Positions 35,811 through 48,358 are shown, counted from the first letter of the stretch. The stretch is 64,000 bases of DNA from Kalmusia sp. IMI 367209 (GCA_027946365.1 JAPEUQ010000015.1:1054001-1118000), one strand, 5' to 3'. Program-made: numbers and translations. The notes: generated by a model from the sequence alone, not told the origin.

Positions 35811-38800
35811 ATGCTCGAGCGGGCTTCGACATGCCTCGAAACCGGCCGACGACAGCTCCTCAGAGCTCCCAAAGCATGCTTGCGGAGCCGGCGCATGGTG
35901 CACTCCTCCTTCTGGCACCACGGTGCGAGCGACCTAGCACTACCCCTCGAGCATGCCAGCGGTGACCTCGACGACTATGACCCTAGCAAACCAGCAACGA
36001 GGTCTCACGATGCGCCGCTGCTCGACTTTCTCTACCCCGAGAAGACACTTGCTCTCATTCGGCGCTTGTCAGCCTATGGGGTGGACACTGCTGACTCGCG
36101 CCGGAAGATCATGCTAGGGTCGGGCGTGCGACAATTCTCTACTTCTAGGTGGCAACCATTAAAAGAAGAGAATGTGGAGGACCTGGAAGCCATTCAAGCT
36201 GTGGAAGAGATGAACGAGCTTTTGCTCATTACCACCGCTGAAGAGGCACTACAGAAGCTTCTTTGGTCTAATGTGCCCGGAAAGCAAGAACTCGCCTGGC
36301 ACTTGTACTCTGCGACCCCCGATCGCAGTCGAAGCACTCGCTTGCATTGCGACCTCCTCGACTATTTGGACAATCCAGACTTTACACGCATTGCCGGCCG
36401 AGCTCTACAAATATTCGACCTTATCCCACAAGAAGAGCGTCGTTCATCATCGTATCGCGTCGCTGTCGCTGCTTACGTTGCTCTCAAAATGGTGGGACCT
36501 GCCATACAACTCTTGGAAGAGGCTTCTCAACGCTTTGACGCAACCTATACAGGCATTGATGCTGTGTTGAAACGCACCATTCAAGACGATCAATGGGACC
36601 TCAGCTTCCGTGTCTTCAAGATATTCCTTCGGTCGGCAGAGCGTGATGGCGTTCAAATTGAGAAGTGGGTCGGTTATGGCACAGTACATCGCAAGAATTG
36701 GGGTCCTATCTTTGGTCAGGCTCAGCATGTGTTGGAGCCCGTTGAGCATTTACAATCCTTCCTTGAGCATATACGCCAGTTTCGGCATGAACTTAACTCT
36801 ACCGTGGAGAACAAGAGAGCCATTGCACTTTTCGCAAATGGATACGTACCTGGTGTGTTGTCCGAAGTAATAACTACGTCCGAGCCCAACGAAGATCACA
36901 TCTGGGATTTCTGCCGTAATCTTTTTCGCGACTTGCGCTCGCTGGATCTTCCGACCTCAGCCCTATACGAGTATGCCATTCTAACCTTTCTGGATACGCC
37001 ACGTTATCAACAGTACACAAACCAGCGAAAGATATTTCTCACCTTGTATACCTCTTATCGTAAGGAGTTCTTAGAAGGATATTGCCGAGCACCATCGCGC
37101 TATCTCATCAATAAGCTTATCATACAACATGGGAGACATATGAGTTACGGTCGAGTTGATGCTATGATCGGCGATTTACGTTCGTTCCATTCCGGTCATC
37201 CCTTTAACGTCCCTGTGTTAAAGTATCTGATAAGATTTTACGCTCAGGGTGGGCTAGTCGATCGGGTGGAGGAACTTTTCCAGGAACTTCAGATACGGTT
37301 TGCGCCTTCTGTAAATCTACGCATCATTGCCTCCTTACCTTACGCTTACGCCAGACGCATCGATGTGCCTGGCACGATTCGGCAATTCAAACGCATCACC
37401 GATGAGTTTGGTCTCGTGCCTGACGCGGCGTGTTGGAACATTTTGCTACTTGCATTTACTCGAGCAGATGATCTCGACGGCGCTCTAGAATGCTTTAACA
37501 ACTGTCTGGAATCCGGAGTGAAGCCCGATCTACAAACGTTCGGACCTATGCTCGATTTGTGCGCTGCCAGGGGCGATGTTGAAGCTTTTGAAGCTTTGTT
37601 CTCGCGGGCAAAACAACTCAATGTACCCGTCGAAACCGACCGTTGGGCGAGGTCAGGATACGTCCAGGCCTTTCTAAACGCTGAGGATCCAGAGGGTGCT
37701 GAGGCGATCGCTAACGGCATGCTTCAGAGTTGGCAAGCTGGTACCTTTGGCGACCAAGAGATCACCCACACGTGGAATTTACTCCTCAGTCACTATGCTG
37801 TAACTGGATCATTGGCCGAGACCCGACGTATCTATAACCAGATGACGGCAAATAAAATACCTCTCGACTCATGGACGTACGGAGGCCTTATGCGTTCATT
37901 AGTAGAAGCCAAACAAACAAACGCAGCGTATAAGATCTTAAGAGTCACTATGCCTACGCAGAACATACGAGTCTATGCTTTCCACTACGCCCTTGCGATC
38001 ACTGGTTTCATCCGCGAGGGTCAATTTCAGCGGGCCATGCAAGTCCGTCACAGAATGGGGAGGCGAAATGTACCTCGGACTCAAAGTCTACGCCAGGCGT
38101 CATTGCTCAATGAGGGTATCAATGAGCTACTTAAATTACGAGGAGAGAAGATAAAAGACCCAAGAGCTCGTCTAGAGAGCTTAGAAGAAGAATTGCGACA
38201 GAGTCTGCTGTCCGACTTTGGACACGAGATTGCAAATGACCAACCCAAGCTTAGCCGATATATTGATTCCCCGGAACTGAGCAATGTACCCCAGGGGTAT
38301 TTCGCTCTCGTCATCATGTTGTATACTACCCGTGGTGCGTACGACATTTGCAAAGAACTGTTCGAAGCCGCCTCCAAGAAACAGGCTGAGGAGCAGAATT
38401 TCGAAGTTCCAATCACACTTCTCACCGCTATCATGGATACTCACTACAAAGCCAGGGAGTATGACGAGGTAGCCAAGTGTTGGGAACTCGCTCGCAACGA
38501 AGGTAGCCGGCTAGTAAAGACTTTTCATCAAGTTATGCACCCTGAACCCCCGACCGCAGAGTTCGATTCCATCACCGATCCCACTGTCAAGGCACGCTTT
38601 GAAGCCTCCCGCATTGCCACGAACCGCCGGCAAATTCTCTTCCGCGCCTCGCGCATATACATTCGCTCTCTACTCGCCCAAGACGATTCGCAATCTCTCC
38701 AGCAAGCTCAAAGAACGATACACAATCTCCTCTCCAATGGCTTTATCATCGATAACATCACCTGGAACGAGTTCATCCAGCACCTCGCTACTCGTCACCG

Positions 38801-39155
38801 CATCCTCGACGCCTTTTCAGCTTGTGAAATGTATCTCATGCCGCAATTTCCTGGCTGGGCCAATCTCAGCCCGGTCTTCATCCGCCACTACCGGCCGGGG
38901 TATGAATGGATGGAACTCCGGCACCACGACATCAAGCGCATGTCTGTGCTACCGAGATATAAGACGCTGGTGGTGCTGGCGGCAGTGTATGCCAAGGTGA
39001 AGCGCGACGAGAGGAATGGTTTAGGATTCAATCCCGATCTAGGCGGGTGGGTACGAGAGCTGCTAGAGCAAATTAGTCCCCTGACAGTCAGGGCTATTGA
39101 GACGATGCCTAAGACGGGTGATGCTTTGCAGATACAATATCTGCCCGATGTGTAA
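35811..39155 (+). CDS. Mitochondrial pentatricopeptide-repeat-type protein
   Basis: One exon encodes 1114 residues. The frame is open further upstream (from 35697) but the first ATG is at 35811, giving MLERASTCLETGRRQLLRAP, a basic, acid-poor N terminus typical of mitochondrial import. From about residue 480 to 780 the sequence forms repeated helix pairs with PPR spacing, for example DAACWNILLLAFTRADDLDG followed by ALECFNNCLESGVKPDLQTF, and THTWNLLLSHYAVTGSLAET. PPR proteins bind organellar RNA and control its processing or translation. The N terminus reminds me of Pet309/Cya-5-type translational activators for cytochrome oxidase subunit 1 mRNA, but this is recall and not proven. The gene is divergent from SRP68. 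Confidence 0.85.
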   Translation: MLERASTCLETGRRQLLRAPKACLRSRRMVHSSFWHHGASDLALPLEHASGDLDDYDPSKPATRSHDAPLLDFLYPEKTLALIRRLSAYGVDTADSRRKIMLGSGVRQFSTSRWQPLKEENVEDLEAIQAVEEMNELLLITTAEEALQKLLWSNVPGKQELAWHLYSATPDRSRSTRLHCDLLDYLDNPDFTRIAGRALQIFDLIPQEERRSSSYRVAVAAYVALKMVGPAIQLLEEASQRFDATYTGIDAVLKRTIQDDQWDLSFRVFKIFLRSAERDGVQIEKWVGYGTVHRKNWGPIFGQAQHVLEPVEHLQSFLEHIRQFRHELNSTVENKRAIALFANGYVPGVLSEVITTSEPNEDHIWDFCRNLFRDLRSLDLPTSALYEYAILTFLDTPRYQQYTNQRKIFLTLYTSYRKEFLEGYCRAPSRYLINKLIIQHGRHMSYGRVDAMIGDLRSFHSGHPFNVPVLKYLIRFYAQGGLVDRVEELFQELQIRFAPSVNLRIIASLPYAYARRIDVPGTIRQFKRITDEFGLVPDAACWNILLLAFTRADDLDGALECFNNCLESGVKPDLQTFGPMLDLCAARGDVEAFEALFSRAKQLNVPVETDRWARSGYVQAFLNAEDPEGAEAIANGMLQSWQAGTFGDQEITHTWNLLLSHYAVTGSLAETRRIYNQMTANKIPLDSWTYGGLMRSLVEAKQTNAAYKILRVTMPTQNIRVYAFHYALAITGFIREGQFQRAMQVRHRMGRRNVPRTQSLRQASLLNEGINELLKLRGEKIKDPRARLESLEEELRQSLLSDFGHEIANDQPKLSRYIDSPELSNVPQGYFALVIMLYTTRGAYDICKELFEAASKKQAEEQNFEVPITLLTAIMDTHYKAREYDEVAKCWELARNEGSRLVKTFHQVMHPEPPTAEFDSITDPTVKARFEASRIATNRRQILFRASRIYIRSLLAQDDSQSLQQAQRTIHNLLSNGFIIDNITWNEFIQHLATRHRILDAFSACEMYLMPQFPGWANLSPVFIRHYRPGYEWMELRHHDIKRMSVLPRYKTLVVLAAVYAKVKRDERNGLGFNPDLGGWVRELLEQISPLTVRAIETMPKTGDALQIQYLPDV

Positions 39156-40068
39156 GATACGAATGAGATGCTGTATATGTAGGTGACTGTATGTGTCACT
39201 GGTGTGTATATATTATTAGACTTTGTATGCAACAAGTACAGGTGTATATTCGTGAGATCAATGCGCATGTACTTCTATGATTGTCTTGCACTGTTATTCA
39301 AGGTATTAACCTGGATGATGAAGACTATGATTGAATTAGGGTATCGATATATATTTCGCCCCGTGGTGAATCCTGAGCTTGTTATGACGAAGGCATCTGA
39401 TGGAGCTGATTACAACACTATACTCTGATGGCTGTGTAAAGGCGGTTAAGAGTGTGTTAAGAAAGGGACGATAGGCTACACAGGTAGAGTTCCAGCCACC
39501 GACAGGTGAATAGCTCTAGGCTCTCGCAAACAGCCGGAGCTTACTTACGCTTGTCTCGAACAAGGGCTAGCTTGCATCTTATGTCGAGTAGATTGAATAT
39601 AAGCATGCAAACACTAGTTTTCCCCATTGAATAGCATTATTATTTGCATTATTGTTTGCTCATGAGGTGGGCGGAGGGAAATGCTTAGATTTTGGGTTTG
39701 CCCAGAAGATTGAGTGAGCTTAAGATACACGTCATATCTAGTGTATCTAGTAGGGGTTTTCGGCGCAAAGAGGTGTCCGATACAAAAGAGTAAATCAAAC
39801 CAAACTATGACCTGCCTCAAGACTTCTGCAAAAGAATTGGGGGGGTTGCTATTTTTGGCGCGAGGTAACGCTTCCTTTTAGCATATTCAGTGTTTACTTA
39901 AAGGCGTTGTGAGGTCACGAACACTATAGAATTATAGATGCAGTCCTAGTCCCCATATCTAGTTAAACCTTCATTGATCTATTATCGAACATTTGCCAAG
40001 GCTATGTATCGAAGACTTCGTCAGTCGCAGCTACCTACTCGTGGGAACAGTAAACATACCACAAGATC
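39156..40068. other. Intergenic region
   Basis: It follows the PPR gene and precedes a decayed gene. It is AT-richer than the coding parts, and I see no open frame worth naming on either strand. Confidence 0.5.
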
Positions 40069-40627
40069 CTAGACTTGGATGAAGTCCCACACCAGCCCAC
40101 GTTTGATAGGAGCTTCCGCCTTCGCCAACTTCCGCACCCAATTCTCTCACTTGATCTTGATGGGCCAAATACCCTGCTCATGCTGCATGGGTAACACATA
40201 TCCACCTCTTGGTACCGCTCGCACACAGAAGCTCTCCCAGCCCTTGTGATGCGGCATGGTGCGTAAGGTCCCTGCGATTCTCGTGACCGACAAGGCCGCC
40301 TGACGCGATATTCTTGAAGCTTAGCTAGCGATTCCACTCGTGGCAGCTCTAGTTAATCGAGGAGCAGCGGGTGCCGGCTGGGTGGAGACGAGAATTGCCG
40401 TCGAGCATGGTGAGGATGTGGCCAGATCTGATATCTCCGATGATGACGGTCTTGCCTCGCTGTGCGACTGACGAAGTCGGACTGATGGGCTGTTTATGAA
40501 CCTCCTCTAGCTTAGCGATCGTTGTAGGCGGGATGAGCATCGTATCAGTGGTGTTATCGAACTTGTCGTCATCGAGGAGGAGCGGAGTTTCTGGAACTGT
40601 CATGCGGTTGGACGAAGCGTGGAACAT
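40069..40627 (-). pseudogene. Decayed gene of a small fungal WESFCVR..GGYVL family
   Basis: Pieces in one direction but different frames suggest one former protein. From an ATG at 40627 comes an open N-terminal part containing TVPETPLLLDDDKFD and GKTVIIGDIRSGHILTMLDG. After a stop (40349) and a TAG in the remnant HEWNR, the sequence goes on as LSFKNIASGGLVGHENRR. A frame change then leads to MPHHKGWESFCVRAVPRGGY and VLPMQHEQGIWPIKIK, a TGA, and finally APIKRGLVWDFIQV and a stop at 40069. The order (I-x-D-x2-SG-x-I-x3-DG, then SG-x-LGH, then W-x-FCVR-x2-P-x-GGYVL, then W-[DE]-F) resembles small beta-trefoil-like proteins common in filamentous ascomycetes. That family link is from memory. Confidence 0.5.
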
Positions 40628-40639
40628 ATAATCGTACAC

Positions 40640-41659
40640 GATGGAACATTTGAAAGCTCCTAAGGCTAACGGGATTCTGCTCTTGATGTTGGTGCCTTTG
40701 GGATTAGGCGCGAACGGATTTGATAAAGAGCAGGCTGAGCAGGCTAATCAGGCAAAGAGGAACGGCGAAGACCAATGGATAGCAGCTACATTTTCTTCGA
40801 TCTACGGGAAATATCGGGTGTCTAGGCGATAACAGAAGGTGGAGTGTTTGCGTTTGGGTCGTCCACTAATGCACGTTACAGTGACTTAAGCGCATGTGTG
40901 GACCGCCGACACGTGAGACGACCATCTCACTTCGAGCTTTCGCTACGTACACTGACATAGAGTGTAGAAAATAACTAGAATTATCGTTGCCTATGTAGCA
41001 ATGTAATATGACAAATTTTAGGATGTCTTCCGTTGCAAAAATATGATACAGGCCTATAGGCACAAGCCCTCAATGAGCATATCGTAATCCACTCGTTGTA
41101 GTGCGTCGCTAAACGCCTGGGGAAGGATTACAGAGCTTCAGGAAGGAGGTACCTTACGAGGTAATCGTCCAGCTAGAGTATTTCCATACTAAATTCAAGC
41201 TAGGCGCACAACAGATTCCCTTTGCTTCAACTTCTCGACCATTGTTCACCTTTTGATTTCCATATCCACGTGTAGGCGTACATCCCAAAGTGCTTCTTGT
41301 TCATTGCGTTTGAGCATACCACAAACAAACTCTTTGTTATGGCATCTGGCAGGAGCCATCGATCATAGACAGATAGAGTCGTGTAACATGAGTATCCAAT
41401 TAGCGATCTCGCACAACATATCCTATAACTATGCTAAACTATATGGAGGCTCGATAAATTGCATGTCTGATGCAATCCAGTGCGGGTCATCTCTACTCCA
41501 AGCTGTTCCTTGCTTTCCTTGCTCAGCTTCTATCCCTCTAGACTTGATCTACAACTATATCACAGCCATATATCCCAAATGCGGGGTAAAAACCACAATT
41601 AATATCCCAAGCTGAAAGCGGGCGCATACGAGGTTTGTAGGTATTGGTGGTCAGCCGAA
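40640..41659. other. Intergenic region
   Basis: AT-rich sequence between the decayed gene and the GH13 gene. The longest frames (for example 41253-41615 plus) have no family resemblance; the right end should hold the GH13 promoter. Confidence 0.45.
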
Positions 41660-43930
41660 ATGCAGCCTCACCGCCCCTATACCGATTCTCATTCGCTCGT
41701 ATTCAAGACATTTGCAGCTCCGTGCAGGAAATTCTGGACGAGGCTGCCTGAACTGAGGGGGGATTGGACTGGGACCAATAACGTGAGTATTGACAGACGA
41801 GGGCAGCCGAATGCAAGAACTAGATCTTTTTCTGAAGAGGACTATTCCATCACGTCCACTTCATGCTTATGTCCCGACAACAGTCCAAAATTTCGGTACG
41901 TAAGTCTCACAGTGTCAGCCTAATATGGTAGAAAAAATGCACCCACCAGCCAGTCGCGCCGCTCGCCTCGCAGCATTAAAGACCCAGAAGTCCACGCCGT
42001 CATCCACCAAACAATTCCAAACCCAGAAATTTACCACCCCTCACCAATTGCCTGGGAAGACCAAGTACTCTACTTCCTCCTTCCAGACCGCTTTGCGATA
42101 GGCGACGAAAGCAACGCTGAAGCCTATAAATCCACCGACAATGGAAACGCCACCTCAACAGCTGACGATGCAGCTTCATGGAGAGAAGCGGGTATCACTT
42201 GGCAAGGGGGAACCCTCAAAGGCGTTAAATCGAAGATAGGGTATTTGAAGCGCTTGGGTGTCACCGCGGTATGGATCGGGCCTATTTTCAAACAAGTCCC
42301 GCATGAGCAACACTCGTATCACGGATACGCAGTACAAAATTTTCTCGACATTGATCCTCACTTTGGGTCGCGGGAGGATTTGAAAGACTTGGTGCAGGCA
42401 GCGCATGCAGAGGGGTTATTTATTATTCTCGACATCATTTTAAATCACAGTGGTGATGTGTTCGAATATAGAGGTGGTTTGAAGACGTATGGCGGATCTA
42501 AGTACGACGTGCAGGGCTTTAGGGATGCGAGCGGGGATGCCACTCTGCCATTGCGACCAGTGCGTGATGAAGACGCAGTACAGAATGAAGAGGACTGCGC
42601 CATATGGCCTTCAGAGCTCCAAACGCCAGAAACGTTCACGCGTGAAGGCAAAATCGAGCACTGGGACAACTATCCCGAGTTCCTACGCGGCGACTTCGAA
42701 ACACTGAAAGACATCGACTTAGGCGACGACCGTGATCCTGGAGATCCAGATGGCAGTATAGACGACTTCACTCCATCACCCACCCTAGAAACACTATGCG
42801 AAGTGTACAAGTACTGGATCGCCTACGCGGACCTGGATGGATACCGCATCGACACCGTCAAGCACATGGGCGACGGTCCCACACGCCACCTCTGCACCAC
42901 ACTGCATGAATACGCCTCCACTCTTGGCAAACAAAACTACTTCCTCGTGGGTGAAGTGACAGGCGGCCGTGCCTACGACGTCGTCCAGATGACTGGCCTC
43001 GACGCTGCTCTCGGCATTGGCAACGTGCAACGGTCCCTTTGGCAAATGTGTAAAGGCTGGAGTGATCCATCTACTTATTTTGACCTCTTCCGCAATGCTG
43101 CATTCCTAAAGAAAGGCTCTGATGCCTGGATGCGCAACAAACTCGTCACAATGATCGACGACCATGACCAAGTCTGGCGCGGTATGTATACACTCGGCTA
43201 CAAGAGTGATCACTTCTATTGGGAAAAAGCTCCTTCTTAGCTGAGACGCGAGATGAACGGTATTCATACCCACGTTTCAACTTATACTGATTTCTGTATT
43301 TCGAGATTAGGAGGCGAATGGCCCCTCAAAGCACGATTTAGCTTTGACACCCTCGGCCAATCTCTCGCCCTTTCCGCCCTCGCCCTTAACCTAACCACCC
43401 TCGGTATCCCCTGCATATATTACGGCACAGAGCAACTCTTCGATGATAACGGCGGTAACGACCGCTACATCCGTGAAGCCATGTTTGGCGGCACATTCGG
43501 CGCCTTCCGCACCAAGTCCCACCACTTCTTCAATGCCTCCACCCCGTTCTACAAGCAGATATCTGAAATATGTGCGGTACGCAAAAAGTTCCTCACTTTA
43601 AGGCGCGGTCGCCAATACCTCCGCGAAATCTCCGCTGACGGAAAACACTTCGGATATCCGATGGTGTTGGGTGATAGGATGAAGAGCGTGGTGGCATGGT
43701 CGAGGATCCTAGGAACGGAGGAGTTGCTTTGTGCGATAAACACAGATGTGGAGAAAAGTCTTAACGTTTATGTTACGGTGGATGCGAAGTTACATGGTGA
43801 GGGGGAGGTATTGCGATATGTTTATAATTCGAGTGGTGCGGATGCGCTGAAAGAAGTTAGGATCTTGGACTTGAATGGGAAAGCGGTTTCGTTGGCTGTT
43901 CCTCCTGCTGGATTTGTCATTTTGAAGTAA
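41660..43930 (+). CDS. GH13 alpha-amylase-family glycoside hydrolase
   Basis: A three-exon model gives 656 residues: 41660-41782, 41954-43181 and 43311-43930. The second intron (129 nt, GTATGT...GATTAG) joins in phase exactly within the motif DDHDQVWRGGEWP. The first intron (171 nt, GTGAGT...CAGCCAG) is also in phase but less certain, as is exon 1. GH13 landmarks are all present: VLYFLLPDRFAIGDES, the TIM-barrel motif IILDIILNHSGD (conserved region I), DLDGYRIDTVKHM with the nucleophile Asp (region II), FLVGEVTGG with the acid/base Glu (region III) and MIDDHDQ with the third Asp (region IV; many relatives have NHD). A beta-sandwich-like C-terminal domain ends the protein. There is no signal peptide in this model, so an intracellular role on glycogen or maltodextrin is plausible, but the substrate is not deducible. 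The neighbouring DNA is gene-poor. Confidence 0.85.
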
Positions 43931-44301
43931 GAAACATATTAGTTATCATGACCAGTGCTGTGTACTGTTCTTGAACTATACGCTGTGCAAGAAGTGATCA
44001 ACAGTCTACAATCATTCGGAGCAATTTGATGCAACGCAGTCTCGATTATATATCAATACTACATCGCAAAAGAGAACATGCTAAGAAATGAGGGTCATTA
44101 TCCGTGTCTGGCGTCCAAACCCCAAAAGACATCCACGATCAAGGGCCTCTGCCCGGACCGTCATTTTTTTGCTCTGGCTGCCACATTGAGGAACTTTTGT
44201 CATGATGGTATACAGCGACCAGCACTCATGAGCAGGCCCAGGACCGCCCTTTGCCCCAAAGTCGCGAATAAAGGAAATCTAGTGCTTTTGCCACTTTTCC
44301 T
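43931..44301. other. Convergent 3' intergenic region
   Basis: The GH13 and eEF2 genes end towards each other here; it should hold both 3' untranslated ends. Nothing else is visible. Confidence 0.5.
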
Positions 44302-47178
44302 CTATAGCTTATCATAGTACTGCAAAAACTGTTAGCATACCATATCTTAGTAGTAGAAAGATTGAAACTTACGTTGTCAACACCGGGCACCTCGACCTTG
44401 ATACCCTTCCGCTTCCGCATCTCGGCGACGATCTTACCGGGCATCGTGGTGTTGTCAAGTGGCGATCCACCCTGGAGAACTTGCCAGTGGTCGAACACCA
44501 TCTGGGGGAAGGCCTGACCGGCGGTGTTTGATCGGAGATCGGCAGTGAAACCGAAAGACTCGTTGACGGGAAGGTAAGCCTTGACGTTGAAGAGAGGCGT
44601 ACCAACACGCTGGTTCTCCTCGAAGACGTGACCTCTCCTCCGGGTAAGCACACCGTAGATACCACCCATGGCCTGCTCAGGCACCTGGATTTCGACCAAG
44701 TAGACGGGTTCCTGCAGCGCGGGCTCGGCAAGCAGAGCAGCGGCGTAAAGCACACGACGGGCAGTGGGGATGATCTGACCACCACCACGATGAATAGCGT
44801 CGGCGTGGAGGGTAACGTCCTGGATATTGAAGCGAATGGAACGCATAGGCTCCTCGGCCACAGGACCTTCCTTGGTGGCCCACTGGAAACCAGAGACAAC
44901 GGAATCCTTGATTTCGTTCAAGTACTGTACAGCCTTGGTCTGGTCGATGAGCAAGTTGGCACCGGTGGTGTCGGGACCGAAACACCAAATCTTACGAGCA
45001 TCGGTGACATCCCAGCCGTGCTCATCGGCAAGGATACGGGCACGAGCCTTGAAATCGTCACGCGGGCCGATTTTTCCGGTTTCAATGGCGCGAGAAACCT
45101 CCTCGTCCAAAGGCTCAGCAATGACGTAAAGACGGTTGTGCTTGTTGGGCGACTTGGACAGGGCAGTGATGCTGGACTTGCCGTTAACAGTCTCACGGTA
45201 CTGCACAACGGGGTCGGAGATGCGGAGAGGCACACCAGCGTGGTCCTCCTCCAGATCCTTCAAGCAAATCTCCAAGTGTAGCTCACCAGCACCAGCAACG
45301 ACGTGCTCTCCAGAGTCGGAGATGTAGGTCAAAACGCAAGGGTCAGACTTTGATAGACGCTTAAGACCTTCGACGAGCTTGGGAAGATCTTGGGCGTTCT
45401 TGACCTCAACGGAACGCTGCACGACGGGAGAGACGGAGAACTTCATGACCTTAAGATTGTGCGCCGTCTCGTTGGTGGTGAGGGTACCAGACTTGAGCAA
45501 GAACTGGTCAACACCAACAAGACCAAGAATGTTACCAGCGGGCACATCCTCAATGGGCTCGACGAAACGGCCCATCATGAGAATGGTACGCTGGATAGCT
45601 TTGATGAACAAGTCCTCCTTCTTGCCCGGAACGTAGTTGGGGCCCTGAATGCGGACTTTGAGACCAGAGCGGACGGTACCAGAGAATACACGACCGAAAG
45701 CGTAGAAACGACCCTTATCGGAGGTCGGCACCATCTTGGAGACGTACAGCATGAGGGGACCCTTGGGATCACAGTCACGGATACCAATGGCGTTGACATC
45801 GTCATGAGGACCCTCATAGAGAGTTTCCATACGGTATTTCTGGGCAGTCACGGGGGACGGCAGGTGGAGAATCATCATCTCCAAGAGAGCATCGGCAGCC
45901 GGAAGGAACTTGCGCATGACGACCTTGAGGAGCTGCTTGCCCTCGAGGTCCTTCTCGTCGCTGGTAAGCTTGATCTCAAGCTTCTCAAGGAGAGTTGGGA
46001 TCTCGTCAGTCTTGAAGTTCATGACGGCGTTGAAGATACGGAAGATGGGGTCCAGGATGAACTGGTTGAAGGCACGCTCAAGGGTCTTACCCTCATGTGT
46101 GCCGCTCTTGGTCCACTTCTTAGTCTTGGGGTTGAAGTAGTTGTCGCCCTACGAGTATCAGAGAGTGCTTGGTAACATGATTTTTTCATTTTACTTACCC
46201 AAAGACGCTCCATCATCTTGTTCTTGTCGACACCAAACTTCTTCGCATATCGCGAGGCAAACTGGCGAACAGTGAAGGCCCAGCCGTGAAGACCGGAACC
46301 GAAAGCGATGGTACCCTTGTCGGGGTACACTTGGACGTCACCAAGGGCCTTGTCGTAGTACGTGGCGATGACGACGTTGACAGACTCGATGACACGGGAG
46401 AAGTTCTGGTAGAGATCCTCCTTGGTAACCTGGAGCTCAAGAAGAGCACGGTCGACCTTGTTGATGATGACAACGGGCTTGATACGCTCACCGAGAGCCT
46501 GGCGCAGCACAGTCTCGGTCTGGACGCAGACACCTTCTACGGTGTCGACGACAACAAGGGCACCATCAGTGACACGGAGGGCAGCCGTGACCTCAGACGA
46601 GAAATCAACGTGACCGGGCGAGTCGATCAAGTTGATCAAGAAGTCGTTCTTCTCGACCTTGACGGGGATGTCCTTGAGGTCCTCCTCGTCCTGGAGGGTG
46701 GCGTACAGGGAGATGGCGGTGGACTTGATTGTCACACCACGTTCCTGTTCGTCCGCTCGCGTGTCCGTAAACCGCGCTTCTCCAGCTTTCGCTGCAGAGA
46801 TGATACCGGCACGCTGGACGAGGGAGTCGGTGAGGGTGGATTTTCCGTGGTCGACTAGCATAGGAGATTAGAGACGTGTCGTCTACGCAGTGCGGGGCAT
46901 CCGGAAACACTTACCGTGAGCAATGACGGACATGTTACGGATGTTGGCCGCCTTGTCCATCAATTGACGGATCTGCCATCGCCGTTAGCTTTCATGCCTT
47001 CCACCCTTCCTCTAACATGTATTATTGATGTGCGTTGTGCGGGCGTTACGTACCTCCTCGACCGTGAAGCTGGCAAACCGTTAGCATCGTGTTTAATCAG
47101 GCGACACAAGCGCTGCATCAGAGCCTGCTGCGCTCGCGATGGCGAGCAGTGATCGGGGAGGGGAACTTACTTGACCAT
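44302..47178 (-). CDS. eEF2: Translation elongation factor 2 (eEF2)
   Basis: Six exons give 843 residues, one more than yeast eEF2: 47178-47171 (8 nt), 47069-47054 (16 nt), 46972-46915, 46854-46199, 46148-44373 and 44319-44302 (18 nt, encoding YYDKL and stop). All phases match. The GTPase has the P-loop AHVDHGKST, the G3 motif DSPGHVDF and the NKVD of G4. His699 in [11 protein letters not shown] is the residue modified to diphthamide in eukaryotes. The protein moves peptidyl-tRNA and mRNA through the ribosome using GTP. Codon choice is strongly biased towards C-ending codons, as expected of a highly expressed gene and unlike its neighbours. The two tiny first exons resemble the intron-rich 5' ends of other highly expressed fungal genes. 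Confidence 0.97.
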
Positions 47179-48358
47179 GATGGCGGTGTTGTCTGTGTTT
47201 TCGCTCGAAAATTCTGGTGTAAGAAATGCTCAAGTACCCCGCACCTGCGCGGAGGGGCTGGTCTGGTTGAAGGGGCGCGAAAGTTGAAGTCGAGAGCTCT
47301 GGTGGTGCAGACCAAAGGTAGGCACGCTTTAAGAACCCCCGGGCGCAAAGCTTGGGTGCGAAGTGGTGGGCGAGAGAAGAGAAGCGGGCGGAGGGGAGTT
47401 GAGTTTTGCAGGTGCGGGCGATGGTGGGGCGAACGAGCCGCCTTCGCTTAATTCGAAATAGCGCGGCGTCAGTGGTCTTTCACCCCAACCACCGCCACCG
47501 AGGAGTCATCGTGGGCTCAATTGAGTTCCAATGACCGCAAACGACCTGCCCTATTTCGTTTGTTCTTTGGGATACTAATTTTATGACTCCTCGACGTTCC
47601 CAGGACTCCCCAATGACTCTTTGCTTCGCTACATCGCAGGAGCCCGAGGTGCTCGATTGGGCCGCGGCTTAGGCAAGGGTACTCATCATCATCATCATCC
47701 GACCATTCCAACACCGGCTTGCTGGTATAATTAACGAAGCATAGGAAAACTGGCTCACGGGATCACAAACGATCCGAAGTGGATTCCATGCAGAAAGGGC
47801 GTTGTTGAACTGTGCTCATTGGAAAGGGCGGCGACAAACTTTGCTCAGTGTTTGAGCAATCCCCAACTGCGGCTCCAATCATCCATTCTCGCTAGCTTAA
47901 TAATTTCTACAAGGCAAAAATGGACAGTATGGTTCTCGAATGCATCTATTTGAGTGCCAATCACACGATAATAGTATCATCGTTGCGTGAAGAGGGCAGG
48001 AGAAGAAACACGAGATTACAAATGAGGGAAGCGCATCGGAGATAAGTAGCGGAAAACGGAGACGTGCATGAAGTAGATGCAACCTTGCGACATATTCGAC
48101 CTGCATCAAGGCTTTGAACACCAGGGTTCGTATTATGTCTTCTGTATTCGATTGAGACTGAAGTAATTGTCGTATAAAGTAGATAGTGACTACGGCAGGT
48201 GAACGAAAAATAGACTGAACACTGCGGCAACCAACAGGTTTCCATATATCAAACCACCTACGGATATCCTAGATATTAGAGCAGTGCACTGCACGAAATG
48301 CCAAGATAGATTTCTACAACCACCTATAGTCAAGAGTATTCTCGTCAGGTCAAGTGTG

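Noticed and set aside
44628..46175. Long plus-strand frames opposite eEF2 (217 and 261 codons)
   Set aside because: They are antisense shadows produced by the strong codon bias of eEF2.
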